64,000 nucleotides of DNA. It comes from Vesta saturnalis. Lineage: Eukaryota; Arthropoda; Insecta; Coleoptera; Lampyridae. The notes under the pieces are model-generated. The model saw nothing but the letters and a program-made list of their open reading frames with translations, was not told the DNA's origin and ran no database searches. The stretch lies in NCBI GenBank assembly GCA_036346205.1, contig JARFJB010001974.1, positions 2,015,776-2,079,775 of the forward strand. Reading direction: 5' to 3'. The position numbers were made by a program, and so were the translations under genes. Below are positions 45,716 to 57,819 of the stretch, piece after piece; position 1 is the first letter of the stretch, and the number at the start of each line of letters is the position of its first letter.

Positions 45716-48700
45716 GTACTTAATGACTGAAGGACGTAGTCAATTAGACGGAGGTTATGCCTTGAATAATTAACTACTTCTACTTAACAGAAGGTTTCCT
45801 TAACTACATTAACATCTTAAACGTTACCGTCAGTTTCGACTCCGCATGCGATATTACCGTTCACTAAGTATCACTCAGGATATTTTGTTAATACGTCTAT
45901 ATTTACCCCAGTACCAGCATTCCAGATAATCTGACTAATTATCCGGTGTAGTTATAAATAATCCAGTTTTCTGTTATGATTTTATACATAAGCAATTTAC
46001 TAATAACCATTTCATTACCTATTAATAATTCCTTCCCTAAGTTCAATTCATTTAACTGAAATAAACTACCGGACCGCTGGTTATTATCAGCACACTAACT
46101 TTCATACATACTTATAAATACAAACGCAGCATTCACCTGTTAATAATTCCTTTGTGAGCCTGAATTCACATTATACATATCTAATTACACTGACATCACC
46201 CGTTTATTACATTTAACCCTTTCAGTAATGAAAATTTGACGAATTACTAATACACCTGTTAAATTGTATATTTACAGTAACATCCATAAAGGGCCATCTG
46301 AATTCGGAAGACAACGGCGCACCATAGTGATGTGACTACCAGGGGCCACCAGAATCTTTTTTAGTTTCAAGTTTACTTATTTAATCCAGTACAACTAATT
46401 TTATTTATTTTATTATTTCCTTTGTAGAGTTTGTAAATTTGTTATAACCTGCTAAGATTTATTCATGAGTTTATTCACAAAGTAGTGACAATATTTAATC
46501 TCGACCCGAGAAGCAAAGCGAGGGCAACAAAAAAGAGAATAAAAGTCGAGGAAGGCGTTACAAATTTTGGAATTTCTAATCAGATTGTTCTCTGTTTCTT
46601 TGATTTTTATAGCGATTGCAAGACACTACGTCATTTTGATTTTTTAAATATTCTATGTGTAACAGATTTTTTAAATCGATTTCATCAAAGATATTACGCG
46701 TCATCCACGATTTTTTTTTGTTGATTTTTAAGGGATGTTGAAATATTGATACGTGAAACAAGCGTTTGTGTAAAATATTTTGTCATTTGTTCGACATCAT
46801 CTTGATTACGTATGCTAGACCAGCTTACATTGTATACAATTAAAGGAGTGGTCCTTGTGTTGTCTTGTTATGAAAAATAGAGAAAAGTAACATTTTTAAA
46901 ATCACAAGAATTATAGCTGAAATAGGAAAGAGAAATTGTCTTAATGTTCCGTATTTGTTGACATTAGCAATAATATTTGACAGAAGTGAAGTGCGCTTGT
47001 GTTTACTTAATTTACTAAAAGTGTCGTTGGCAGAAGCGTTTATGTATAATTATAAGTGTTTAACGCAGAGTGAACAACATTATATAGCTCATAATACTGT
47101 AAATTAAGCTGACTCAAGTATGGAAAAGCTGCTATTAAATTGTTAAAATTATTATAGGCAGTAGATTTTTTCACTTAAATATCTAATTTAAAAGTCTTTA
47201 TGAGGTTTTATTTTGTTTCGCAAAGTATAATAATAATAATAATAATAACCGTTACGAAATTATTACCGCACTGTATACGAAAGCGGACAAAAGTCGAGAA
47301 AACAATTTAAAGATAATCAAATTCTCGTAAGGCAAGTCACAACAAGCCGAGCAATCAGAATAAAGTGTGATAATGTTTCTCGACATTCACTCGATGGCGC
47401 TGACAACAGGAAATTCTCAGGGTAGGTAGGCGGAATCACCGATAGCGGAAGGTGTCGGCGAGTTACCGGAAACTTTGCCATCAGTCGATTATCTGAGTCC
47501 CTGTTGAGTGCTTGATATTGTCGTTAGTACTTGAAATAACATTATTAAGGAGCTTTTTATGATAATGGACGTATAATTCCACTCTTCTACATTTCCAGTA
47601 TAAGGGTGCATATTTTAGGTGACAAGATTTGTTTTTAGATTGTTAGTTAAGAAATAAATATTTTCCTGAGGAAGGCAAAGCATTTTTTTTTTACTAACAA
47701 AAACACTAGAAAGGTTTAACAAAATATATTTTACAAGTAAAAACTAGGAAACTGCTACAGAGCTACTTTTGTAATTCACTAAACGTATTTTGGTTACAAT
47801 TTAAATTTAAACTAGAAAGAACATACAAAACTTGGGACAATGTTTTACTGTGGCGTAATGAAATGTCCCAAAAAACATATTTTTCTCAATGTTATATAAG
47901 CACAAGTACTTCACTTGTCTGAATGAGGACAGGATTCTGTTTCCATTAGGGAATATGCTCAATTTGGAAGGAAAACTAGGTTCTTTTAATGTTACCCAAA
48001 GGTTTAACTTAAACTCCCAAGTTTGTCGCACGCTTTTGTTGTGAAAAATAAAATCTCTCTCTTAACTTACCTTAATTGCTGATATAGCCTACAACATTGT
48101 ACTTTTTCCATTTTATATTAGAGCTTCAATTAAGCACTTTGCTTGTATATACAGCAGTTCTCCGTTCTTATATTTTTGTATTAAATGAAAGGCAATTTCA
48201 TTACCAGAAAAAGCATTAGTTTTAGCGATCTGAATTAAATGAAACGTTTCTTTTCCATAATTGCTAGTATTTAAAGAATACGATTATCGCATTTAACTGT
48301 CCAAGTGCGCATCTAAATAAAATGCAATTATTAAATAAAACAAAGTGTATATCATTTATTCTACTCCCGGTTCATCATTTTCAGATTGATATGTTGAATT
48401 ATAACGCATGTATCAATAAGATCATATATAAAGTAACTACAAAAATGCACACTTCTAAAGAGTAACAACTACCACGTTTGTTTACGCATCTAAGATATGT
48501 TAAAAGGTACACTGCTTTATGCTAGATGGATTATCAATGATGAAATCCAAAGAGTTTAGTTTAAATACTACGACTTCAGTATTATCAATTCTTCTTAGAT
48601 CCGACAAATGTCAAATAGCCTCCTTGACATTGGAAACTTGTACCTTAACCAACAAACTTTATCCGTTAGCGCTCATCAAACATTAGTGATTAGTACGTAG

Positions 48701-48950
48701 CTTTCTAAAATTTCCAAATTAAGCTTTCTTTGATGTCGCAGATTTTGTAACAAATCTAGCGGCGGAGAAAGGGGGCATATTGGGAGAAGTTTTTGGTTTC
48801 TATCAAGTGTTTCTGAAACAGTCGCACATGTCAAAGATATAAAAATACCAGTATTTAGATTTTAAAGCTATAAATTACCAAGCATATTCAAAACGCCATC
48901 TACTGGCTGATTACGAATTTTGTTTTAATTCTGTAGTCGCTTGCCTGTCC
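45716..48950. other. Unclassified DNA, possibly leader of the LTR element then unique sequence
   Basis: 45,716-46,460 is C-rich on this strand like the LTRs and may be their untranslated leader, but no retroviral-type coding sequence is visible. 46,480-48,950 has only frames under 80 codons without domain features. A small (ATA)n run lies at 47,229-47,249. I see nothing else. Confidence 0.45.
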
Positions 48951-48959
48951 GTGAAGATG

Positions 48960-49325
48960 TCCGCGATAATCGTGGCTCCCACTGAAATTCATCAGGGGTT
49001 GTGCCTAGTTCATGGACCTACAGTAATAAGATGGAGAGGTTAGACAATGGTGTTGGGATTTCAAAAATGGACGAAGAGCAGAGGGGCTAGAATACAAATT
49101 GATGAAATCGTTTCTCAAGTGGACTAAAAATTGCGATCTGATTGTCGATTCACGATTAGTGCCCTGGCTGAAAAATTTCCTCATCTTGTCTCAAGAACGC
49201 AGTTGTCAACTGGTTCAACTCTCAGGAGGCGAGCTTCTATGTAGAGGGGTTAAAGAAGAAGGTGCAGTGCTACGAAAAATGCTTAGAAGTGAACGGATTT
49301 TATCGGGAGAATTGAAGTAGGCTTG
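48960..49325 (+). pseudogene. Mariner transposase with catalytic core deleted
   Basis: The first half reads IHQGLCLVHGPTVIRW, GFQKWTK and CRFTISALAEKFPHLVSRT over shifted frames, matching the N-terminal helix-turn-helix region of mariner-type transposases. From about 49,206 another frame reads INWFNSQEASFYVEGLKKKV then CYEKCLEVNGFY, the extreme C-terminus. The whole DDE/D catalytic domain is missing between them, so the copy is an internally deleted, non-autonomous derivative. Confidence 0.72.
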
Positions 49326-49484
49326 TAATATTTGTATTTGGTTGTTCTATTGAAACCCATCTTTGGTTAAATTAGCCTTTGAAAAAAATTTAATCACCCT
49401 GTTGACGTTTTGTAATGTAAATAATATTTGCAACTATCACACAAATCAGTCTGTTTTATTTATATTCCATAGTCATTTTAAATA

Positions 49485-50300
49485 TTGGCATTTGTTATAA
49501 AAAATCCGTCTAAGTTTGATCAACGTGCTGAGGGTTTGCAACCAACGCAAATCCATTTCCGATTACAGACAGTTTATGAAGAAGCATTTTTTACCTATTC
49601 CACTGTAACGGAATGGTGCCTAAAATTTAGAAATGGTAAAAAGAGGCAACAAGAGATGCGCCGTGACCAGGTGCATTGTATACTGCATCAACAGACACCA
49701 ATATAGCGTATGTGTACGGTTTTATTAGAGAAAATCGTCAAATTTCAATCAGAGCGACATCACAAAATGTTGATGTGAGTGTAGGATCTGTCCATAGTAT
49801 CGGACAAAAGCTGGGTTACAGAAAAGTTTGTGCGCAATGGGTTCCTAGTGCTTTGTCTAAGGATGAAAAATGTTTTCGGATGGGTTTGTCTCAGCAACAC
49901 CTTACGGAGTACAACGAAAATGGTAATACTTTACTTTTATCAATAGTTACTGGTGACGAGACTTGGTCCCATTATTTCGAACCATCCAGTAAGTCATCGA
50001 TGCAATGAAAACAGTCAAAGTCACCACCACTAAAAAAGTGTAAGGCACAAACTTCCGCAGACAAGGTGAATATTAATGCAAATCTATAACAAAACTCTGA
50101 ATAAGCTTCATCAAGCAATAAGACGAAAATTTCAAATGGTGTCATTTTGCTTAACGACAACGCGCGGTCTCATGTCTCAAAATGTAGTGAAAAGAAATTT
50201 AGTACATTAACTTTAAAATCTGCCTAAAGCACTTTCTAAGTGGAAAAAAACAATCTCGAATACCACGAGATTATTCACAGTCCCTCAAATAACAAACAGT
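49485..50300 (+). pseudogene. Mariner transposase pseudogene
   Basis: Frames 49,485-49,706 and 49,676-50,008 plus later pieces give TQIHFRLQTVYEE, YSTVTEWCLKFRNGKK, ENRQISIRATSQNVDVSVGS, GYRKVCAQWVPSALSKDEKC and SIVTGDETWSHYFEPSSKSS (first catalytic Asp in GDETW), then a decayed LLNDNARSHV (second Asp). The GDETW and YFEP patterns define mariner. A frameshift and several stops interrupt it, and the third Asp region is not seen before about 50,300. It belongs to a different lineage from the element just upstream. Confidence 0.82.
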
Positions 50301-51129
50301 AACTAGCGATCGAGCAATCCAGTGCTAGAGAATTTGCGTCTCTCTCGTATAAGTAGATACACCCAACATCTAAAAATCCAGTGTCCACACAAAAGCATCA
50401 AGAAAGAAGTAGCGAAGATGCAGTCCAACATGAAACACACACATTCGCTCAGCAACAAAATAACATTCGCCAAGAAACGAAAAAAATCTGGGTTTTTATA
50501 TGTAAATCCCGAATTACAATTTTTAAATCACTTCGAACATGTTCAGTCAATGAAGCTCTAACTTGTTTGTTTTGAGCATATTGCCTGATAGAGTTTCTAA
50601 TGATGTTTTAATTTACGCCTATTACTCTCTTTGTCGTAGTTTGTTATCGTGCGTCATTGTTGTTTGAGATAGATCATCTCCTTGTAACCGTATTTTTAAG
50701 TTTCAGAGTGTAGTGGTATGACTTGTTGCCAACCTTACGTACAGGGAAGAGTGCAAGGCAGCCTACATTCTTTTAGAAATCGTTACGTTACCATGTATAT
50801 TTATATTAGCATCTTTACTTTACGCAAATAGCAGTTTCTGCACTTTCATGCAACAGTCAGAATATCATAAACATGCTCGGAATACAAATAATTATTTACT
50901 TCCTCTATTGAAGCTAAACTGAACCCAAAAGGTCCATTAAAATTTTATAATTTTATGCTTCATTGCATAAAATCGTTAGATTGTGTCACATGTATTAAAG
51001 TTACAAAAAATGTCTTTTTGTTAAAGCGTGCAATGAGTGTATAAATTTTTATTTTTCTACGTTAAATTTAAGTTAAATGTAGATTTCTAGTATTTTAATG
51101 TCGAATTTATGTAATTTTTTTCAGTTGCT
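50301..51129. other. Unclassified AT-rich DNA
   Basis: No feature recognised apart from uninformative frames. Confidence 0.5.
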
Positions 51130-51399
51130 TAACATAATAAAATTATTATTATTATAATTATTATTATTATTTTGTTTATTTTTTTCTTTTTGTTATAGGA
51201 GCGCCGACATTTGAGCTCATTGGCTCCTTTTCGTTTCTTTAATCTCGATAATTCTTATTTACCGTGAGTATTTCGTTTTGGACATTTGATTACGCATGTT
51301 TTAATCTTCTTCCCATGCTTCAGATAAGTTCATATGTTCTTGTTTGTTTCAGGAACATCAAAAGCTTTTATTTTATTTGGGTGGATAAGCATGTCGATT

Positions 51400-51620
51400 A
51401 TGGTGCCTCGAATACCATAAGCAGCACGTAAATGGTTTACAGATGGGCACCGTTCTATTATATGCGATATGGATATCGCAACGTTTTGGAATTGTGGGCA
51501 CCTCTTGGGTGCCTCTTCTAGAAGAAGGTAACTATGGGTTAATCTTGTGTGCCCTATTCTTAGTCTTAAGGTTTTTACTTCGTCATTTTGTGAGAGCTCT
51601 AGAAGATTAGCGTGGTTTAC
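51400..51620 (-). pseudogene. LINE C C-terminal knuckle
   Basis: Reads LRIGHTRLTHSYLLLEEAPK then RCPQFQNVAISISHIIERCP, equivalent to the RLRLGHTKLTH/Cys-His region of LINE A and B. The second Cys of the C..C pair is changed (CPQF), so the knuckle is damaged. Confidence 0.75.
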
Positions 51621-52322
51621 TACAGGAATAAATTCATTTAATTGTTGTTGGAAGCTGTTCTAAATGTGTTGCCAACTGCTGATTACCCTTTTATTTAAAT
51701 CATTCATTACATTTAATTTGGAATAAACAGCCATAGTTTTGTCAAGAGTTGGTTGTTCTGCCGCACTACGTGCGTTTACCTTATATATTTTGGTATTGCG
51801 AGACATGTTGATTTTATCCAAAGGAATGTCACTCATTTACCTTGTTCCTTAAAATTGTCACAATGGTACATTATAGTGGCCAGCAAATCGTCATTTGTGT
51901 ATTGATCCTTCAGAAGTGATACCATGGGTAATGAGGAGAATACAACTATTGTTGGAGAGCTTCTATTGTTGTTTATCTTTAGTATTGCTTAAACCAGTGC
52001 TGATTTTTCAGCTGTGATCATAGACCAAGGGGCAGGTATGAACCAGGATGTCATGTAGCTCTTTTCTGACATAGTTATGCCACATGTGAAACCTAAATAA
52101 AGCCGGGATCGCAAGCGTCTGTTGCGATATGTATTTATCGATTACCTCAGTGTGCTTTAAGTATTTGGTATGAAAGTGATTCACATGGTGTATAATTTTA
52201 AATCCATATCGTAGTTTGAATTTCCGAAATCTTTCGTTTATCGGTACAAGGTTGTCTGCTACAGTTAGATAGGATTTTGGTGACGTACTGTATGCACCTG
52301 ATATTAGGATAAGCGCTCGACT

Positions 52323-53331
52323 CTATACTCCGTCAACTTTGCGTATGTGAGAACGTGCTGCGTTGGAGTAAGCAATACATTCGTAGTCTAGCTTGCTGCC
52401 TATCAAGGCGTTTATAACCATTCTTAAAGTTGCCGTGTCAGCTCCCCACGAGTATCCGGCTATTGCTATGAGACGATTTAGGTTAAACCTACAAGAGGGA
52501 GCAAGATTTGAAATGTGGCACTTCCAGGTAACTTTATTATCAAACGTGACACCTAAGAATTTAAATTCTTTCTGTAAGGTAATTATATTACTCTTGAGGC
52601 GAAGTACTGAATCCGGATGTTCTTTACGCAAACGACTAATGTGGATGCACGTCGTTTTATTTACAGAGAATTTAAACCCAAGTTCCTCAGTCGACTGTAC
52701 CAGAATATTTATGTTCTCTTGCATATCACTTCCAATTTTTTTGATGTCCTGCCCAGAAATAGCAACTGCAAGATCGTCTACATGAAGCATAACTTTTGCA
52801 TGGTTGCTAGTACAGTCAGTAATGCCATTGATAGAGATACTAAAGAGCGTAACGCTTAAAACTGTTCCTTGTGGGATACCATTTATTTGTGGGTAGAGCT
52901 CTGAAATCGAAGTACTTACTCTCACCTTCAGCACACGATTGGAAAGAACGTTTTTTATGAGACGCGGGAGGTTACCCTTAAAGTTCCAAAATTTTAGCAT
53001 TTTTAGAATTCCATGTTTCCAAACCGTATCGTAAGCTTTCTCCAAATCGAAAGATACCACCACTGTATGTTGGGTATCTCAAAAAGACTCATTGATAATT
53101 TTATCCAGGTGTGCTATTTGGCCCTGCGTATTGTACCCACGTCTAAAACCTGTCTGGTAGGAACTCTTTCCATTTGTTGGGGTAGGTATCAGAATCCCAA
53201 ATTTTGTGGTATAGCTGTAATAAACTCATTTTTAATTCATTAGTCAGGTTTTTGATCATAGAAAATGATATTATATCATACCCTGGTGAAGTATCCTTTA
53301 CCTGGCCAAGGACACGGTTGAATTCTGACAT
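52323..53331 (-). pseudogene. LINE C reverse transcriptase
   Basis: Frame 53,331-53,143 has KDTSPGYDIISFSMIKNL before the RT fingers. Frame 53,063-52,323 has VVSFDLEKAYDTVWKHGI, GIPQGTVLSVTLFSISINGI, MLHVDDLAVAISG and FLGVTFDNKVTWKCHI. The catalytic box is HVDD where YVDD is usual; both Asp remain. At least one frameshift and stops separate the pieces. Confidence 0.85.
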
Positions 53332-54058
53332 AGTGAACGGTGCACTGTACTGTTCGCTTTGACAATTTTCAAAAATTATATCCTCACGTTCTTCTGTTCC
53401 TTTTTTTCCAGAAAAGTTTCTGAATAGGAAGAGTTTCCAGAGATCTTGGAGAAGTATTCAACTAAATGGTTTGAAACTTTACTTGGATCCTTTTCAATCT
53501 CACCATATACGTCTAGCATAGGAGAGATATTTTGTTGTACCAGTGATACTTTGCACTTTCTTCCAAACCTGGGACATGTTAAAAGATGAGTTTAAGGTGG
53601 AAGTGAAATTGCGTCATGACTGTATTACGCATTAAACGCCTTTCTTGTGCACATCCTTTCTTAAACTCCAAGAAATTAGTGTGGTTTCAATGTCGACGAT
53701 AGGTATTCAGTAATCTTTTCTTTTCCTTGTTAACCTCACTTATTTCAGAAGCCCACCATGGAACGGTACGTAGTTTGTGGCATCCGAAACCGCAAGGGAT
53801 AGAAGCTCGTGCAGCTTTTATTATTAATTTAGAAATACTCTCCACTGCATTTTCCACTTCTCCATCCAGCTCAGGTTGGGTAAGTACATTTTTATACTTT
53901 TCCAATTAGCCGTCTTTAAACACCATTTTGGATTTTCGTTAAATTAATATTTCCTTGCAGACAGCTGCATCAATATCGTAAAATGACCGCTGTAATGCAG
54001 ATCTTCATCGAAATACCACGATGCGAGGACTGCCACGGTTGGAGATGCCAAGGACGAT

Positions 54059-54581
54059 CTATTGCACAAAACTTCCACGTACTTCATTGAAATGGGTGGG
54101 TTGTCCATCGTTGAATAAGATGAGTGCAGAATCGGTAATAACGTCTTCTATAAGAGTTTCCTTGGGGGATGTGTATTGACTTCCCCAAGTGTTGTTAGGG
54201 CAATTGAAATTTCCTAAGACTAGTTTCGGTTTCGGAACTTGGCCAAGCAGTCCACGTAACTGATACACTCACTATAAATAGTTTAAATGGAATTTTGATT
54301 TCTACAGCACAAGCTTGCAGTTCAGTGTTCACTATCAATTCATGTGATATAATATCGCTACTTATAAAGAAACGACTCGCCCGTGTGATCTCTCTCCTTT
54401 GGGTACTACTGGGATACCTTTGTAATGCTTTATGGTTTACGAACTGGCACTTTTCGTTAGGTTTTAATTTTGCCTCTTGAATTAAAAATGCCATTGGCTG
54501 GTGTTTATTTAGGAGGTAGCGAAGTTCGTCATACTTACTATTTATGCCTCTTATATTCCATTGTAAAATTTTTTCGCGCAT
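54059..54581 (-). pseudogene. LINE C endonuclease, broken
   Basis: Starts MREKILQWNIRGINSKYDEL, then FLIQEAKLKP (Glu kept, but QEAKL where QETHL is usual). After a shift near 54,260 it reads PKLVLGNFNCPNNTWGS, where GDFN has become GNFN (catalytic Asp lost). The downstream ID and SDH motifs are decayed. The domain is inactive. Confidence 0.8.
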
Positions 54582-54879
54582 TAAGATAATTACAGATGGT
54601 CAGGGACATGTTGAAATGCGTATGCATTTAATTTATGCATGAGAAATTCGCATGTTAAATAAAAACGCTTGATTTCACAAAGACGTAACAATAAAAGATA
54701 ACAAAGGCAACAAAAAAAAATACAATTTGTAAAAATATATGAATATTAAAATATCATAAATAAATCGTAGTGTAATATCACAGATAAATACATTTTCGGT
54801 ATCACAGAAAGGTCTTAAACTAAATGTATACCACAGATTGACTTAGATGACTATCTATTCACTGGTGACTTTCTAGGTT

Positions 54880-55466
54880 TCCCTTTCGGCCACCCTTTAC
54901 TCCCTTTCCGTATTTTTTCGACTCTACTAAGGACAATTGAGAATCTCTATCATCACTAGATTCAAAATAAACCTGCTGTTCTTTTTTATTGTTGGACGGT
55001 ACGTCCGAGTACAGCGTAATTGGTTGACTGGCGGGTGCTACAAAAATCTACGCGTGCAAGTGTTGGTCGATTATTATTTTCTGTATTAACGGCTTCACTG
55101 CTTCCACCATTAAAGGAGTTAGCTCTTATGCAAGTAGCGGGATACCTAAATTAAATTTGTTTTATGTCACTACTCCGGCATAACGATTTCTTGCAATGGG
55201 TGTTTCAATTACCACTTTTCTTTTAGCATCAGCATACATTAGATAACCCCTCACTCTTATTACTTGAATAGTCGCTTCTGTTTTAAATGTTGGACACGTG
55301 GTCTATTACAATTAACGCAGGTTATAGGATATACGCACTTCGATCCTTCATGCATCGCTTTTACACACACACACACACAAATTTGTTTGGCTTCGCAACT
55401 TATGGATGAATGTCGAAACCTTTGATTTTTGAAGCATCTCAATGAGGGAGGAATATAGGCGAACAT
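54880..55466 (-). pseudogene. LINE C ORF1 (gag-like) with zinc knuckles
   Basis: Reads YIPPSLRCFKNQRFRHSS, ISCEAKQICVCVCVKAMHEG and CVYPITCVNCNRP, recognisable as the CCHC knuckles of LINE ORF1 RNA-binding proteins (CFKCQRFGHSS in intact relatives). Downstream pieces before 54,900 continue in shifted frames. A (CA)n run at 55,362-55,380 has expanded inside the second knuckle, inserting repeated Cys-Val. Confidence 0.75.
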
Positions 55467-55621
55467 TTAATGAGTTGTAACAACCCTTTTTTTGAGTTGT
55501 ATTGACATATACCGTAATTTAATGGCTTTCATTCGTTCTGTTGTAAATATAAGAAAAATTTTAATTAATTTTGAAATGTAGGTATGAGGTAGGCAACTTA
55601 ATTTGCATTCTTTTTAGGGGT

Positions 55622-57757
55622 TTATAACCTTTCGTTTTGAAAAACAACTGGTAAGCAATGAGGTACTTGATTTTCAGCCTTCATTTCGGTTCGTGTTAAT
55701 ACTGAGATTTGAACTCCCCTTTTTTATTGTATGGCAATGGTACATACTATTAAGTTGGACTGATACCCCATTCGCTCGGCTTTATACCGGAGAACATGAG
55801 AAGTGTGAAGGGCGCCAAGGCTTTAGCAAGATGTAATGGGTGTATGTTGTAATTAGCCTTATCCGTGACAATAATAATATGAACCACTAATAAATGAAAA
55901 CTATGAAGGTGGCTTAGTGATTTAATGGTTAAATGAAACTATTACAAACTACATATCAACATTAAGTACAAAGTTATTAATTTAATTTTAGGTAAAAATG
56001 CATGAGTGAGGTATGACGAGATGGTTATGTGAGTGTAACCGGAGATCTCTCACAGTGGTCGGTATTGATAATTTTATAATATGTAAATCGTGTATGTATG
56101 ATGGTGATGAAATGAAATATCTAACCTTACATAGGCAACTCCTTGTTTTTATCCTTTTATTTATTTTTAGGACTTGAGATGTTAAACAACCCCTGTTTTT
56201 TTTATGTGGCCAAGTTGGACCGTTAATGGAACTTGTTGCAGTACTATTGCCAGTTCGTTCTGAAGACAAATTCTTTTATTTAATGAATGTTGCTTCATAT
56301 AAAAAACCCTAAAAATTGTTAAAAATTACCAATTAAACGCTTGGCTTACTTTCAGTCTTACTTACCACTTGTTGATTGGGTTTTTAAAGATTAAATTTAT
56401 GAATACAATAAATTTTAGTTAAATTTGCGTTCGCATGGCATAATAATCTGAAATATCAAGAATTCGCATAGTCTTACATATGTTCAAAAAATATTTACTT
56501 ACTTGACATTATTGTTTTGTTCTTAAACAAAATCGTACATATTAATTATATATTAATGCTTGATTAATTAAAAAATTTTAGAAATCCAAAATTATGTGTA
56601 CTTATTTTATTGGCAATGTCAAGGTTGTTATCAATTGTTCTTATCAGAACTGCTTTAGTTCTATTTTACTTTACCTTGAATTTATTAAAATTTAAACACT
56701 GTTTTGAGCGGCCTTTTTGAATTTTATATTATTATGCAAAAGTACCGTTATACTCCCCCATACCTCATTAAAATTGAATGAAACCTCATTCGATTTTTAC
56801 TCCAAAATGATTACTTCAGTTAGCCATGTATATACATTTTTTTTTTGAAGAAAAATATTGATTAGAATTCGCCACGTCTGAAATTGAAAATAATAAAAAA
56901 CTATTTATTTATTTTTCTCGCGACTAAAATAACGGGTTCTTAAATAAAATGTTGTGTTACTGACTTTAATTGGTTTAAACAGAACAGCATGTTCAATCAT
57001 ACTTAAACACTTCCTAATATTACAGTACCTACCTAAAATAAAGTATTATTTATACCGAAACTTAACTAAATTAGTTGCAAAGAAAAAACTTTCTAAAACT
57101 GAGAAAAGGTCAATGTATTCCCAAATAAAACTTCTTCTAACAACCAATAGTCTTCCCATTAAGATCTTAATCCTATCTATAACTAACTGCGAACTCAAAT
57201 TATTTTTTGATCTGAGAAATTATAATTAATGTTTTCCCAAGGAAATATCAAATTCGTCTCATGGACTCACCCATGGAAATATATATGTTTGAAATGTACA
57301 AACTTAACTAAATTACGCGTAAAATTTTAAAAGTCACTTACCTGAGAGCTATTTGTCCCAAAGAAACTCTTCTAAAAATTCGCTGTGGCTAAACCACAAA
57401 TTTAACTTATTCTAATATAAGGAACAAAACTATTTACAAGATCACCATAGTGGTATTCAACTTTGAACAACGTCCAAACCATAAAGTCAATAAGTCACGA
57501 GTTGACTAAAATCGTTGCATAAAACAAAGAAAGATATTGTTTATCCATATTATTAGGTGAATGTCAAAAGAAATATTTAAATATACGAATTTCAATTTAT
57601 GAAACTGGTGCCATAATTACTATTCAGATGTTGTTAGCTTAATGAGCTGGTGATGGAATCACTAAGAATGTTTTTTTTTCGGATTCCTACCGAAGCGACA
57701 TAATAATGAGCCACGGGAAGCTATTCTGGCCTTCAAATACTTAATACAGAACTCCCC
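55622..57757 (-). repeat. Gypsy 3' LTR (inner end approximate)
   Basis: 55,622-56,477 is nearly identical to 63,138-64,000. Beyond 56,477 the partner lies outside the window. A purine tract on the minus strand, GGGAGGTCGGGGAG near 57,760, is a plausible polypurine tract marking the U3 start, which would give an LTR of about 2.1 kb. Small frames inside, such as 56,954-57,229, have no domain features. Confidence 0.7.
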
Positions 57758-57819
57758 GACCTCCCACGGGTAATGATCTTAACAAGATATAGGATATTAT
57801 TGATAATTATAACAATTTT

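Larger units (their letters stand above)
51130..55490 (-). mobile_element. LINE C (I-like non-LTR retrotransposon), decayed
   Basis: Minus-strand element with ORF1 zinc knuckles (about 55,466-54,880), endonuclease (54,581-54,059), RT (about 53,330-52,323) and C-terminal knuckle (51,620-51,400). It ends in a tail of TAA repeats (51,137-51,175 on this strand as TTA/ATT), the 3'-end type known for the I element clade. Its 5' end stops about 130 bp before the Gypsy LTR. Many stops and shifts show an old copy. Confidence 0.85.

Noticed and set aside
56954..57229. 91-codon plus-strand ORF as an env-like or host gene
   Set aside because: It lies within the probable 3' LTR, antisense to the element, with biased Leu/Lys/Ile composition and no motif.
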